A stretch of DNA of 15,093 nucleotides from Terrimesophilobacter sp036833635 (GCA_036833635.1 DAITPJ010000052.1:1-15093); one strand, 5' to 3'; positions 6,479-13,816 are shown, counted from the stretch's first letter. The notes: generated from the letters alone by a model not told the origin. A program made the numbers and translations.

Positions 6479-7992
6479 CCCTGGACGCGCGGGCGCGTCC
6501 GGACACCACGCGTCCGGTGACTCCCGCCGACCGCGGAACCCCCTATGCGGATGCCGTCGCCGACCACGCTGCGGGCGACCTGCTTCGGCTGAACGTTCCG
6601 GGGCACAGCGCCCACCGCAGCGGCGGAGGCGAACTCATGGCCTACTTCGGCGAGCAGGTCGTCAGGAAGGACATCAGTCCGCTGCTCGGTGGCGTCGACC
6701 TCGGCCAGGACAACCCGCTGCTGAGGTCCCTTTCGTTCGCCGCGGAGGCCTGGGGTGCTCGTCGGACCTGGTTCCTCACGAGCGGCGCTTCGCAGGCCAA
6801 CCGGATCTGCGCCCTCGCCTTCGGAAGCCTCGGTCGGCCGGACCAACCGGTCGTCGTGCAACGCAGCGCGCATTCCAGCTTCATCGACGGCATCATCCTC
6901 GCCGGCCTGACCCCTGTCTTCGTCCAGCCGCGCATCGACGATCGCTACGGCATCGCGCACGGGGTGGCGCCCGCTGAGTTGCGTCGCGTCCTTGCCGCGA
7001 ACCCGGACAGCAAGGGCATCTATCTCGTGAGCCCGAGCTACTTCGGTGCCGTGGCGGACGTGGCCGCGATGGCCGAGATCGCCCACGCTGCAGGCGTTCC
7101 ACTCCTCGTCGACGAAGCATGGGGCGCGCACTTCGGATTCCACTGCGACCTTCCGAGGAGTGCGCTGTCGCTCGGAGCCGACCTTGTCGTCTCGAGTACC
7201 CACAAGCTCGGCGGCAGTCTCACGCAGTCGGCCATGCTTCACCTCGCGGATGGGCCATTCGCGCTCGCGCTGGAGCCCCTCATCCAGCGCGCATACATCG
7301 TCACCGTGAGCACAAGCCCGAGCGCCCTGCTGCTGGCCTCGCTCGACATCGCGCGACACGCCCTGTCGACCGGTGCGGATCGGATCGCCGCATCGATCGA
7401 GGCGGCCGAGAGCATCAGGGCGGACATCCGACGGCGCGGCACGATGGCCGTCGTGAGCGACAGCTGGGTCTTCGATGAGGTCATCGGCAGCGATCCGCTT
7501 CGGGTCTCCGTCGATGTCCGCCGGGCGGGGCTCAACGGGCATGCCGTGCGCGAGGAGCTCATGCGGTCGAGCGGCATCTACACGGAGATCTCCACGGATT
7601 CCTGCATCGTCGCGTTCCTCGGCCCAGGGTTCACACCGGATGGCAGCCGATTCGTCGACGCGCTTCACGTTATCGAGCCGATCGGGTCGCTCGCCTACGC
7701 GCCCACCCCGGAGCCCGACCTCCCCCGATACGGCACGCTCGGCATGAGCCCGCGTGAGGCGTGGTTCTCACCCGCCGCGATCGTTCCAGCTGGCGAGGCC
7801 GTCGGCAGGATCTCCGCCGACTCCCTTGCGGCATATCCGCCCGGCATCCCTAACGTCCTTCCAGGCGAAGTCGTCACGCTCGAGGTCATCGACTTCCTCC
7901 GCAAGGTCGCCGCGAGCCCTGGTGGCCACGTGCGCGGCGCCATGGACCCCATGGTCGACTTCCTGCGTATCGTGGCCGACGCACCGGCCTAG
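6475..7992 (+). CDS. PLP-dependent Orn/Lys/Arg decarboxylase family protein
   Basis: The product (505 residues) belongs to the fold-type I amino acid decarboxylases of the Gram-positive SpeA/CadA kind. Landmarks in order: NVPGHSAH near residue 40, TSGASQANR (102-110), the PLP-stacking region SAHSSF (131-136), PSYFG (187-191), DEAWGAHFGFH with D213 facing the PLP ring nitrogen, and STHKLGGSLTQSAM with K244 as the Schiff-base lysine. A C-terminal domain with YPPGIPNVLPGE follows. Length and order are normal, but sequence alone does not tell arginine from lysine or ornithine as substrate. The ATG overlaps the moaD stop, and translation is probably coupled because no clear ribosome-binding site is present. 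Its stop interlocks with that of the convergent glutaryl-CoA dehydrogenase. Why it follows molybdopterin genes is unclear. Confidence 0.9.
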   Translation: MTLDARARPDTTRPVTPADRGTPYADAVADHAAGDLLRLNVPGHSAHRSGGGELMAYFGEQVVRKDISPLLGGVDLGQDNPLLRSLSFAAEAWGARRTWFLTSGASQANRICALAFGSLGRPDQPVVVQRSAHSSFIDGIILAGLTPVFVQPRIDDRYGIAHGVAPAELRRVLAANPDSKGIYLVSPSYFGAVADVAAMAEIAHAAGVPLLVDEAWGAHFGFHCDLPRSALSLGADLVVSSTHKLGGSLTQSAMLHLADGPFALALEPLIQRAYIVTVSTSPSALLLASLDIARHALSTGADRIAASIEAAESIRADIRRRGTMAVVSDSWVFDEVIGSDPLRVSVDVRRAGLNGHAVREELMRSSGIYTEISTDSCIVAFLGPGFTPDGSRFVDALHVIEPIGSLAYAPTPEPDLPRYGTLGMSPREAWFSPAAIVPAGEAVGRISADSLAAYPPGIPNVLPGEVVTLEVIDFLRKVAASPGGHVRGAMDPMVDFLRIVADAPA

Positions 7993-9164
7993 GAGAACGC
8001 CGCGATCCCCGTCTGGGCGCGACCGAGGATGAGCGCGTGCACGTCGTGCGTGCCCTCGTAGGTGTTGACGACCTCGAGGTTCACGAGGTGCCTGGCGACC
8101 CCGTACTCGTCGCTGATTCCATTGCCGCCGAGCATGTCGCGCGCCATCCGGGCGATCTCGAGCGCCTTGCCGCTGCTGTTGCGCTTGAGCAGCGAGGTGA
8201 GCTCGGGGGCGGCTGTCCCCTCGTCCTTCATCCGGCCGAGCCGCAGGCAGCCCTGCAGGCCGAGCGCGATCTCGGTCTGCATGTCGGCGAGCTTCTTCTG
8301 GATGAGTTGATTGGCGGCGAGCGGGCGCCCGAACTGCATGCGGTCGAGGCTGTACTGCCGTGCGCGATGCCAGCAGTCCTCCGCGGCTCCGAGCGCTCCC
8401 CAGCTGATGCCGAAACGCGCGGAGTTCAGGCACGTGAAGGGTCCCTTGAGGCCGCGAACGTCCGGGAATGCGTTCTCCTCGGGGCAGAAGACGGAATCCA
8501 TGACGATCTCGCCCGTGATCGAGGTGCGCAGGCCGACCTTGCCGTGAATCGTGGGAGCGCTGAGCCCCTCCCAGCCCTTCTCGAGCACGAACCCGCGGAT
8601 GTCGCCAGCCTCGTCCTTGGCCCAGACGACGAAGACATCGGCGATCGGGCTGTTCGTGATCCAGGTCTTCGTCCCGCTCAGGCGGTATCCGTCGTCGACC
8701 TTCGTCGCCCTGGTCGTCATCGAGCCGGGGTCGGATCCGTGGTCAGGCTCGGTCAGGCCGAAGCATCCGACGAGTTCGCCGCTGGCGAGCCCCGGCAGGT
8801 ATCGGTGGCGCAGGTCGTCGGTGCCGAACTCGAGAATCGGCACCATGACGAGCGAGGACTGCACGCTCATCATCGAGCGGTACCCGGAGTCCACTCTCTC
8901 GATCTCTCGCGCGATGAGGCCATAGCTCACGTAGTTCAGCCCACTGCCGCCGAACTCTTCCGGGATCGTCGCGCCGAGCAACCCGACCGCGCCCATGCCG
9001 CGGAAGATCTCGCGGTCGCCGCGTTCGTGGCGGAAGTCCTCCAGCACGCGCGGCAAGAGCGAGCCCTTCGCGTACTGCGCCGCCGCATCGCGGATCGCCC
9101 GCTCGTCGTCGGTGAGCTGCTGATCGAGAAGCAGCGGGTCGTCCCATGCGAAGCCGTTCGGCAT
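7989..9164 (-). CDS. gcdH: Glutaryl-CoA dehydrogenase (acyl-CoA dehydrogenase family)
   Basis: This FAD enzyme oxidises and decarboxylates glutaryl-CoA to crotonyl-CoA in lysine and tryptophan breakdown. The 391-residue product has the family length. VDSGYRSMMSVQSSLVM (91-107) matches the glutaryl-specific substrate pocket with its Arg-Ser pair, and TYEGTHDVHALILGRAQTG carries E370, the catalytic base at the position known from glutaryl-CoA dehydrogenases. FGLTEPDHGSDPGSM is the usual acyl-CoA dehydrogenase signature. I use ATG 9164 (MPNGFAWDDP); the frame stays open upstream into the ATPase region, but that extension has no family support. The start lies 34 bases after the ATPase stop on the same strand. 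The stop (7989-7991) overlaps the decarboxylase stop. Other acyl-CoA dehydrogenases are possible but less likely. Confidence 0.9.
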   Translation of the reverse strand: MPNGFAWDDPLLLDQQLTDDERAIRDAAAQYAKGSLLPRVLEDFRHERGDREIFRGMGAVGLLGATIPEEFGGSGLNYVSYGLIAREIERVDSGYRSMMSVQSSLVMVPILEFGTDDLRHRYLPGLASGELVGCFGLTEPDHGSDPGSMTTRATKVDDGYRLSGTKTWITNSPIADVFVVWAKDEAGDIRGFVLEKGWEGLSAPTIHGKVGLRTSITGEIVMDSVFCPEENAFPDVRGLKGPFTCLNSARFGISWGALGAAEDCWHRARQYSLDRMQFGRPLAANQLIQKKLADMQTEIALGLQGCLRLGRMKDEGTAAPELTSLLKRNSSGKALEIARMARDMLGGNGISDEYGVARHLVNLEVVNTYEGTHDVHALILGRAQTGIAAFS

Positions 9165-9182
9165 GGAATCAGTCTGCCCTAT

Positions 9183-9198
9183 CCGCCAGGCGCGGCGG
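9183..9198 (-). terminator. Possible weak hairpin after the P1B ATPase
   Basis: CCGCC and GGCGG flank a six-base loop immediately after the ATPase stop codon, in the 34-base gap before the dehydrogenase. No T-run follows. It may slow or stop transcription, or may be chance in GC-rich DNA. Confidence 0.25.
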
Positions 9199-11178
9199 CT
9201 ACTGGACGGCCGGCTCCCGGCTCTCCGCCGAGACCGCAGCGGTGCCCCCGCTCTGCGCTCGCACCGGCAGCCTCCCGGCTGTCGAGCCGGGCACGCTGAA
9301 GCGCACGAGGCGCACTGCATTGAGGATCACGACGAGCACGCTGACCTCGTGCACGAGCATCCCGGTCGACATGAACACGACCTGCAGCAGCACGCCGGTG
9401 AGCAGCGCAACGACCGTGCCGACGGCGACGACGGTGTTCTGCTTCATGTTGCGCACCGTCGCCTTCGCGAGAGCGATGCCGTGCACGAGCTGGTCGAAAC
9501 GGTTCGCCATGAGGATGACGTCAGCCGTCTGGATCGACACGTCCGTTCCCGCGCCCATCGCGATCCCGACATCCGCGGTCGCGATCGCAGGGGCGTCGTT
9601 GATCCCGTCGCCGATCATCGCGACCCGGTGGCCTGCCTCCCTGAGTTCCGTGACAATGCGTACCTTGTCGTGGGGAAGCAGCTCGGCCTCGACGCGATCG
9701 ATTCCGAGCTGGTCGGCCACGAGCCGGGCGGTGTGGCGGTTGTCACCCGTGAGCATGACGAACTGCCGGACGCCTTTCGCCCGGAGAGAGGCGATGGCCT
9801 CTGCAGCATCCGGGCGGAGCTCGTCGGCGATCGACACGACCGCGGCGGCCTCGTCGTCGATCGTCACGACGACCGCCGTATTGCCGAGTCGCTCGCGCTC
9901 CTCGGCCTTGGCGAGCCCGGTGGCGTCGAGAACGCCGCCCAGCATCCGCGGTGAACCGACCGTGATGCGGCGCCCGTCGACGAGGCCCCGGATGCCGCCG
10001 CCCTTGATGACCTCGACGTCCTCTGGCCGGTTGGGGACGGACAGGCCGCGCTCGCGGGCCGCGTCCACGATCGTTCGTCCCAGGGGATGCTCGCTCGCAA
10101 GCTCGAGGCCTGCTGCGAGCCGCAGCACCTCGCCGGCGTCGAACGCGCCGAACGCCGTCACATCCGTCACGCGGGGCCGGCCCTGGGTGAGCGTGCCGGT
10201 CTTGTCGAAGACGATGGTGTCGGCCTTGCTGAGTCGTTCGAGAGCGTCGCCGCCCTTCATGAGCACACCGTGGCGCGCCCCGTTGCCGAGCCCGGCCACC
10301 ATCGAGACGGGGGTCGAGATGACGAGCGCGCCCGGGCAGGCGATGACGAGAAAGGTGAGGGCGAACTCGACATTGCGAGTCAGGATGAGCACGAGCACCG
10401 AGAGAACAATGATGGCCGGCGTGTAGATACCGGCAAAACGGTCGAGGAACCGCTGTGCGCGGGTCTTGGTCTCCTGCGCCTCCTCGACGAGCTCGATGAT
10501 CTTGGCGAAGGTCGTATCCTCCCCGACCTGGTCGGCGACGATCTCGAGGTAGCCGCTGTCGAGGATCGTGCCGCCGTAGACGGTGTCGCCCACCGACTTG
10601 GACACCGCGAGCGGCTCGCCCGTGATGGCGGCTTCGCTCACGAGTGCGGTGCCCGTCGTGATCGTGCCGTCCGCGGCGATCGTGCCGCCGGAATGCACGA
10701 CCATCGTCTCGCCCGCTGCGAGCTCGTCGGCGCGAACGGTGACCGTTTCGCCGCCCCGCAGCACAAGCGCCTCCTGGGGCGCCAGGTCCACGAGCTCTCG
10801 CAGAGACCGTCGTGACTTCTCGAGGGTGCGGGCTTCGAGCCATGCGCCGAAGACGAACAGGAACGACACGACGGCGGCCTCGACGTATTCTCCGATGACG
10901 AGCGCGCCGACGATGGCGATCGTCACGAGCAGGTCGATGCTGAAGGCTTTCGCCCTCGCGGCCCGGTAGGCCTTGAGGGCGATGGGCACGCCTGCCACGA
11001 CGCTCGAGAAGACGAGCACGGCATCCCGGATGCTGTGCAGCACGTCGCCCGGCACGCCGACAAGGTGCGGGGCGACGAGATGCAGGGCCAGCGCTGCAAG
11101 CAGCGCCAGGCCCGTCACCGCCGCGATGACGGCCTGACCCCGGCCCGTGAAGAGCGCGGCGATGGCCCTGCCGATCAT
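9199..11178 (-). CDS. P1B-type heavy-metal ATPase with CPG transmembrane motif
   Basis: This is a membrane pump of 659 residues in the heavy-metal P-type ATPase family. Seen in order: hydrophobic helices from about residue 14 to 110, an actuator domain with TGEP (186-189), the ion-site helix ACPGALVIS with C281-P-G, the phosphorylation site DKTGTLT (D325), HP (364-365) in the nucleotide domain, TGDN (477-480), GDGINDAP (523-530), and a last helix with HEVSVLVVILNAVRL. The common copper and zinc pumps have CPC here, and zinc pumps have Asp in the last helix, so the metal cannot be assigned. It has no N-terminal metal-binding domain; a separate HMA protein is encoded ten bases upstream. ATG 11178 is supported by AGGGAG six bases before it. 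The longer upstream frame overlaps the HMA gene and is rejected. The last 30 residues look disordered. Confidence 0.93.
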   Translation of the reverse strand: MIGRAIAALFTGRGQAVIAAVTGLALLAALALHLVAPHLVGVPGDVLHSIRDAVLVFSSVVAGVPIALKAYRAARAKAFSIDLLVTIAIVGALVIGEYVEAAVVSFLFVFGAWLEARTLEKSRRSLRELVDLAPQEALVLRGGETVTVRADELAAGETMVVHSGGTIAADGTITTGTALVSEAAITGEPLAVSKSVGDTVYGGTILDSGYLEIVADQVGEDTTFAKIIELVEEAQETKTRAQRFLDRFAGIYTPAIIVLSVLVLILTRNVEFALTFLVIACPGALVISTPVSMVAGLGNGARHGVLMKGGDALERLSKADTIVFDKTGTLTQGRPRVTDVTAFGAFDAGEVLRLAAGLELASEHPLGRTIVDAARERGLSVPNRPEDVEVIKGGGIRGLVDGRRITVGSPRMLGGVLDATGLAKAEERERLGNTAVVVTIDDEAAAVVSIADELRPDAAEAIASLRAKGVRQFVMLTGDNRHTARLVADQLGIDRVEAELLPHDKVRIVTELREAGHRVAMIGDGINDAPAIATADVGIAMGAGTDVSIQTADVILMANRFDQLVHGIALAKATVRNMKQNTVVAVGTVVALLTGVLLQVVFMSTGMLVHEVSVLVVILNAVRLVRFSVPGSTAGRLPVRAQSGGTAAVSAESREPAVQ

Positions 11179-11188
11179 GGTCAGCTCC

Positions 11189-11404
11189 CTATTTCTGGCC
11201 GACGACCGGATAGCCGAGCTCGGTGATCGTCTGTGCGATCTCCTCAGCCGTGATTCGGGTCTCATCGAACCCGACCTTGACCTTGTTGGCATGGAACATG
11301 ACCTGTGTCGTGTCCACCCCGTCCTTGCCGCCTACGACGGTCTCGATCTTCTTGACGCAGGACGGGCAGGTGAAGGGTTCGGTCTCGAACTTGACGGTGC
11401 GCAT
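11189..11404 (-). CDS. Small HMA-domain metal-binding protein
   Basis: The 71-residue protein is a single heavy-metal-associated (HMA) domain with the CxxC metal site C13-P-S-C16 in EPFTCPSCVKKIE and the usual beta-alpha-beta-beta-alpha-beta pattern ending ITELGYPVVGQK. Such proteins carry or buffer soft metals, or act as the detached N-terminal domain of a P1B pump. The pump encoded next, ten bases downstream, lacks such a domain, so the two probably work together. The ATG at 11404 has AGAGGA about seven bases upstream; an in-frame upstream ATG at 11437 is less likely because the extra residues are not HMA-like. A FNR-type palindrome lies 59 bases upstream. Copper is the usual guess for HMA proteins, but the substrate is not shown by the sequence. 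Confidence 0.92.
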   Translation of the reverse strand: MRTVKFETEPFTCPSCVKKIETVVGGKDGVDTTQVMFHANKVKVGFDETRITAEEIAQTITELGYPVVGQK

Positions 11405-11435
11405 TTCGGTTCCTCTCTTCTGAACTCGTGATCCC

Positions 11436-11441
11436 ATTCCA
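11436..11441 (-). promoter_or_regulatory. Candidate -10 element of the HMA-ATPase operon
   Basis: TGGAAT on the minus strand agrees with TATAAT at four of six positions. With a start seven bases further on (near 11429), the FNR-class palindrome would be centred at -41.5, the standard class II activator position. The spacing is the main support. Confidence 0.35.
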
Positions 11442-11462
11442 GCCGAGTGCGCGCAGGAGCGC

Positions 11463-11478
11463 CTTGACCCCCGTCAAG
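11463..11478 (-). promoter_or_regulatory. FNR/CRP-class palindromic operator upstream of the HMA-ATPase operon
   Basis: CTTGAC-CCCC-GTCAAG is a perfect inverted repeat of six-base arms with a four-base centre. It has the TTGA-N6-TCAA layout of FNR-class sites. It lies in the 89-base gap between the Fnr-like gene and the HMA gene, 59 bases before the HMA start. The Fnr-like regulator encoded immediately upstream has a FNR-style recognition helix, so it is the obvious candidate to bind here. As RNA the repeat could also form a short hairpin, but no T-run follows it. Confidence 0.6.
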
Positions 11479-11493
11479 TCGGCTCCGGGCGCG

Positions 11494-12204
11494 TCAGTGC
11501 CTGGCCGTGCGGAGGCCGTGAGCGTCGAGAATCTCGACGTGGCGGCCGTTGACGCGGATGAGCCCGCCATCCTCGAATTGGGCGAGCTTGCGGCTGAGCG
11601 TCTCGGGGGTGAGGCCGAGCTGGGACGCGACATCCTTCTTGGCAACAGGGAGTCGCACCCGCGTGCCGTCGGCTTCGCGATCCAGGCCAAGAAGGTAGCC
11701 CGCGACGCGGCGGCCGGCGGTCTCGCTCGTGAGCGAACTCAGCTGCTCCTCGGTGGACTCAAGCCGGCGGCTGAGCGTCGCGAGCATCGTGACGGCGACG
11801 CTCGGCGACCGCAGCATGTGGGCGCGCAGGTCCTTCGCATTCAGTGCGCAGATCTCGCCCGACTGCACGGTAACCGCGAAGTGATCCATCGGTTCTGCCG
11901 TGAGGAACGATGCCTCGCCGAGGAAGTCGCCTGGACCGAGCACCCTGATGACCTGCTCGTGGCCCGACTCTGAAAGTCGGTAGATCTTCACGCTTCCGGT
12001 GTGGATGATGAGCAGATTCGGGTTCGCGTCGCCGGCTCCGTACAGTTGCTCGCCCGCCGGGTAGTTTCGAGGACGCACGCGCGTCGCGAGGTCGGCGACG
12101 TCCTCGGGGCTGAGCCCGCTGAAGATCGGCACGTGCGAGATGAGACGCTCGATCTCCTCCTGGTGCGAGGGATGATCGTGCTGGGCGTGGTGGTCGTCGG
12201 TCAT
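11494..12204 (-). CDS. Crp/Fnr-family transcriptional regulator with His-rich N-terminus
   Basis: This 236-residue protein has a cyclic-nucleotide-type beta barrel (about residues 25-125, with GDFLGEASFLT at 92-102), a dimer helix, and a C-terminal helix-turn-helix (187-212). The recognition helix contains ETLSRKL: E201, S204 and R205 match the FNR residues that read TTGA half-sites. The barrel lacks the Arg-Ser pair that holds cAMP in CRP (DHF stands there), and the only cysteine is C119, so neither cAMP nor a classic FNR Fe-S cluster is expected. Residues 5-14 contain five histidines, which might bind metal or haem. ATG 12204 overlaps the moaE stop (ATGA). A matching palindrome lies downstream, in front of the HMA-ATPase pair. 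The signal sensed is unknown. Confidence 0.92.
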   Translation of the reverse strand: MTDDHHAQHDHPSHQEEIERLISHVPIFSGLSPEDVADLATRVRPRNYPAGEQLYGAGDANPNLLIIHTGSVKIYRLSESGHEQVIRVLGPGDFLGEASFLTAEPMDHFAVTVQSGEICALNAKDLRAHMLRSPSVAVTMLATLSRRLESTEEQLSSLTSETAGRRVAGYLLGLDREADGTRVRLPVAKKDVASQLGLTPETLSRKLAQFEDGGLIRVNGRHVEILDAHGLRTARH

Positions 12205-12611
12205 AGGCCGACCCACTCGCTCACCCCGTCCGCCCTCAGCTGCCGCTTCCAGATCGGCACTGTCGCCTTGATGCGCTCGACGAGCACTGCGCACGCCTCG
12301 AAGGCCTCGGCGCGGTGGGCGGCGGAGACCGCCGCGAAGAGTGCGACATCGCCGATGGCGAGATGGCCGATGCGATGGGCTGCCGCCACTGCGAGGCCCG
12401 TCTCCGCGGCAACTTCTGCGCAGCAGGAGGCAAGCACTTCCTGGGCGTCCGGATGCGCGGAGTAGTCGAGGGAGAGCACCTCGCGCCCGTCGTCGTGATC
12501 GCGCACGACGCCGGCGAAGAGCACGACGGCACCGCTCGCATCCGATTCGACGGACCGGCGGATGGCGGCCTCGTCGAGTGGCGTCTCCTGGATGATGGCG
12601 TAGTGCGACAT
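12201..12611 (-). CDS. moaE: Molybdopterin synthase catalytic subunit MoaE
   Basis: MoaE forms the active site of molybdopterin synthase, converting cyclic pyranopterin monophosphate to molybdopterin with sulfur from MoaD thiocarboxylate. The 136-residue product starts MSHYAIIQETPLDEAA and includes GAVVLFAGVVRDH, a beta-strand core with AAHRIGHLAIGDVAL, and the catalytic lysines in ERIKATVPIWKRQ. Length and motifs are normal. ATG 12611 overlaps the moeZ stop by one base (TGATG), and its own stop overlaps the regulator start (ATGA), so moeZ, moaE and the regulator are almost surely one transcript. The frame open upstream of ATG 12611 is antisense-like filler inside moeZ and is not part of the gene. 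Confidence 0.96.
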   Translation of the reverse strand: MSHYAIIQETPLDEAAIRRSVESDASGAVVLFAGVVRDHDDGREVLSLDYSAHPDAQEVLASCCAEVAAETGLAVAAAHRIGHLAIGDVALFAAVSAAHRAEAFEACAVLVERIKATVPIWKRQLRADGVSEWVGL

Positions 12612-13777
12612 CAGTACCGTGCCAGGGAGGGATCGATGCTCGTCGCGTAGGCGTCGATGCCCCCCGTCAGGTGGCTCGCGCGCACGCCGGCATTTTCGAG
12701 GAACCGCACTGCCTGGGCGGAGCGCGCCCCGCTGTGGCAGTACAGCACGACAGGAACATCCCTGCGCACTCGATCGATCGCATCGGGGAGGCCGCCGAGC
12801 GGGATGAGCTCTGACCCCTCGAGTGACACGATCCTGGCCTCCCACGGCTCACGGATGTCGATGAGCTGCAGCTTCCCCGGCTCGCGAAGCAACTCGGCGA
12901 GTCGTGCGGGGCTGACCTCGGTCCCCGAGTGCTCTGCCATGGGCACTGCAGTGCCCTCCGCCTGCCGCAGCCCGCAGAACAGCTCGTAGTCGACGAGACC
13001 CGTGACCGCAGCAGCGTCGGGGGATCGTTCGAAGCGGACCTCCCTGAACGTCGCGGTGATCGCGTCGTACACGCTGACGCGTCCGAGCAGGGGCCTGCCG
13101 ACGCCCGTCAGGAGTTTCATGGCCTCGGTCACCATGATGGAGCCGATCGTCGCGCACACGCCTGGCAGTACACCGCCGGTCGCGCACGAGGGGACCTCGC
13201 CTGGCGCGGGAGGCTGCGGGAACAAGTCGCGCCAGGTCGGACCATGCTCGGCCCACGAGACGCCGACCTGGCCTCCGTATCCGAGGATCGAGCCCCACAC
13301 CAGGGGAATACCGCTGAGTTGGGCGGCGTCGCTCACGAGGTACCGGGTCGGGAAGTTGTCGCTGCCGTCGAGCACGAGATCGTAGTGCGCGAACAGGTCG
13401 AGGGCATTCGATGAGTCGAGTCGCACCGGGTGCGGGATGACGACGATCTCGGGGTCGATCGCGAGCACCGCGTCGGTGAGGGAGTCGATCTTGCTTCGTC
13501 CGAGGTCGTTCATGCCGTGTGCTATCTGGCGGTGCAGGTTCGAGAGCTCCACGACATCCGTATCGACGATGCCGATCGTTCCGATGCCCGCGGCGGCAAG
13601 GTAGGGCACGGTCGCGCTCCCGAGCCCGCCGGCCCCGATGACGAGGACGCGAGCGGAGGCGAGCCGCCTCTGCGCCAGCTCATCGAAACCGGGCAGCGCG
13701 AGTTGCCTGGCGTATCGGGCGAGCCGCTCAGGGGTGAGCGACGGTCCCGGCTCGACGGGTGTGACCTGCGCCGTCAC
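12611..13777 (-). CDS. moeZ: MoeZ: adenylyltransferase/sulfurtransferase (MoeB-ThiF domain plus rhodanese domain)
   Basis: MoeZ activates the C-terminal glycine of sulfur-carrier proteins such as MoaD by adenylation and then loads sulfur through its rhodanese domain. The 388-residue product has the Rossmann motif GAGGLG (48-53), D72, and the RQIAH and LDGSDNFPTRY segments of ThiF/MoeB, C198 in VPSCATGG at the position of the MoeB catalytic-loop Cys, and a rhodanese domain (about 285-388) with the active-site loop starting at C347 (CHSGARS). Zinc-binding CxxC pairs of E. coli MoeB are absent, as in mycobacterial MoeZ. The start is GTG 13777, supported by GGGAGG five bases upstream. The stop overlaps moaE. 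MoeZ may also serve other sulfur carriers, such as those for thiamine or cysteine. Confidence 0.95.
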   Translation of the reverse strand: MTAQVTPVEPGPSLTPERLARYARQLALPGFDELAQRRLASARVLVIGAGGLGSATVPYLAAAGIGTIGIVDTDVVELSNLHRQIAHGMNDLGRSKIDSLTDAVLAIDPEIVVIPHPVRLDSSNALDLFAHYDLVLDGSDNFPTRYLVSDAAQLSGIPLVWGSILGYGGQVGVSWAEHGPTWRDLFPQPPAPGEVPSCATGGVLPGVCATIGSIMVTEAMKLLTGVGRPLLGRVSVYDAITATFREVRFERSPDAAAVTGLVDYELFCGLRQAEGTAVPMAEHSGTEVSPARLAELLREPGKLQLIDIREPWEARIVSLEGSELIPLGGLPDAIDRVRRDVPVVLYCHSGARSAQAVRFLENAGVRASHLTGGIDAYATSIDPSLARY

Positions 13778-13816
13778 CTGGGCCTCCCGTGGATGAACTG
13801 TCCGGAAGAATCCAGT

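Noticed and set aside
6250..7668. 472-codon open frame on the minus strand
   Set aside because: Antisense to moaD and the PLP decarboxylase, both of which have clear motifs; no recognisable domain.
8037..9299. 420-codon open frame on the plus strand
   Set aside because: Antisense to the glutaryl-CoA dehydrogenase; no start signal or domain.
9146..10426. 426-codon Ser/Thr-rich open frame on the plus strand
   Set aside because: Looks like a wall protein by composition, but it is the complement of the ATPase gene and has no signal peptide or repeat unit.
11178..11292. Extended N-terminus of the P1B ATPase
   Set aside because: The extra 38 residues are Arg/Ser-rich shadow of the HMA gene; ATG 11178 has a good ribosome-binding site.
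11463..11478. The CTTGAC/GTCAAG repeat as a terminator of the Fnr-like gene
   Set aside because: Short stem, no T-run, and the sequence is a textbook FNR-class site at a fitting distance from the next gene.
12611..13777. Loss of the zinc-binding CxxC pairs in the MoeB domain
   Set aside because: Mycobacterial MoeZ also lacks them, so this is normal for the fused type.
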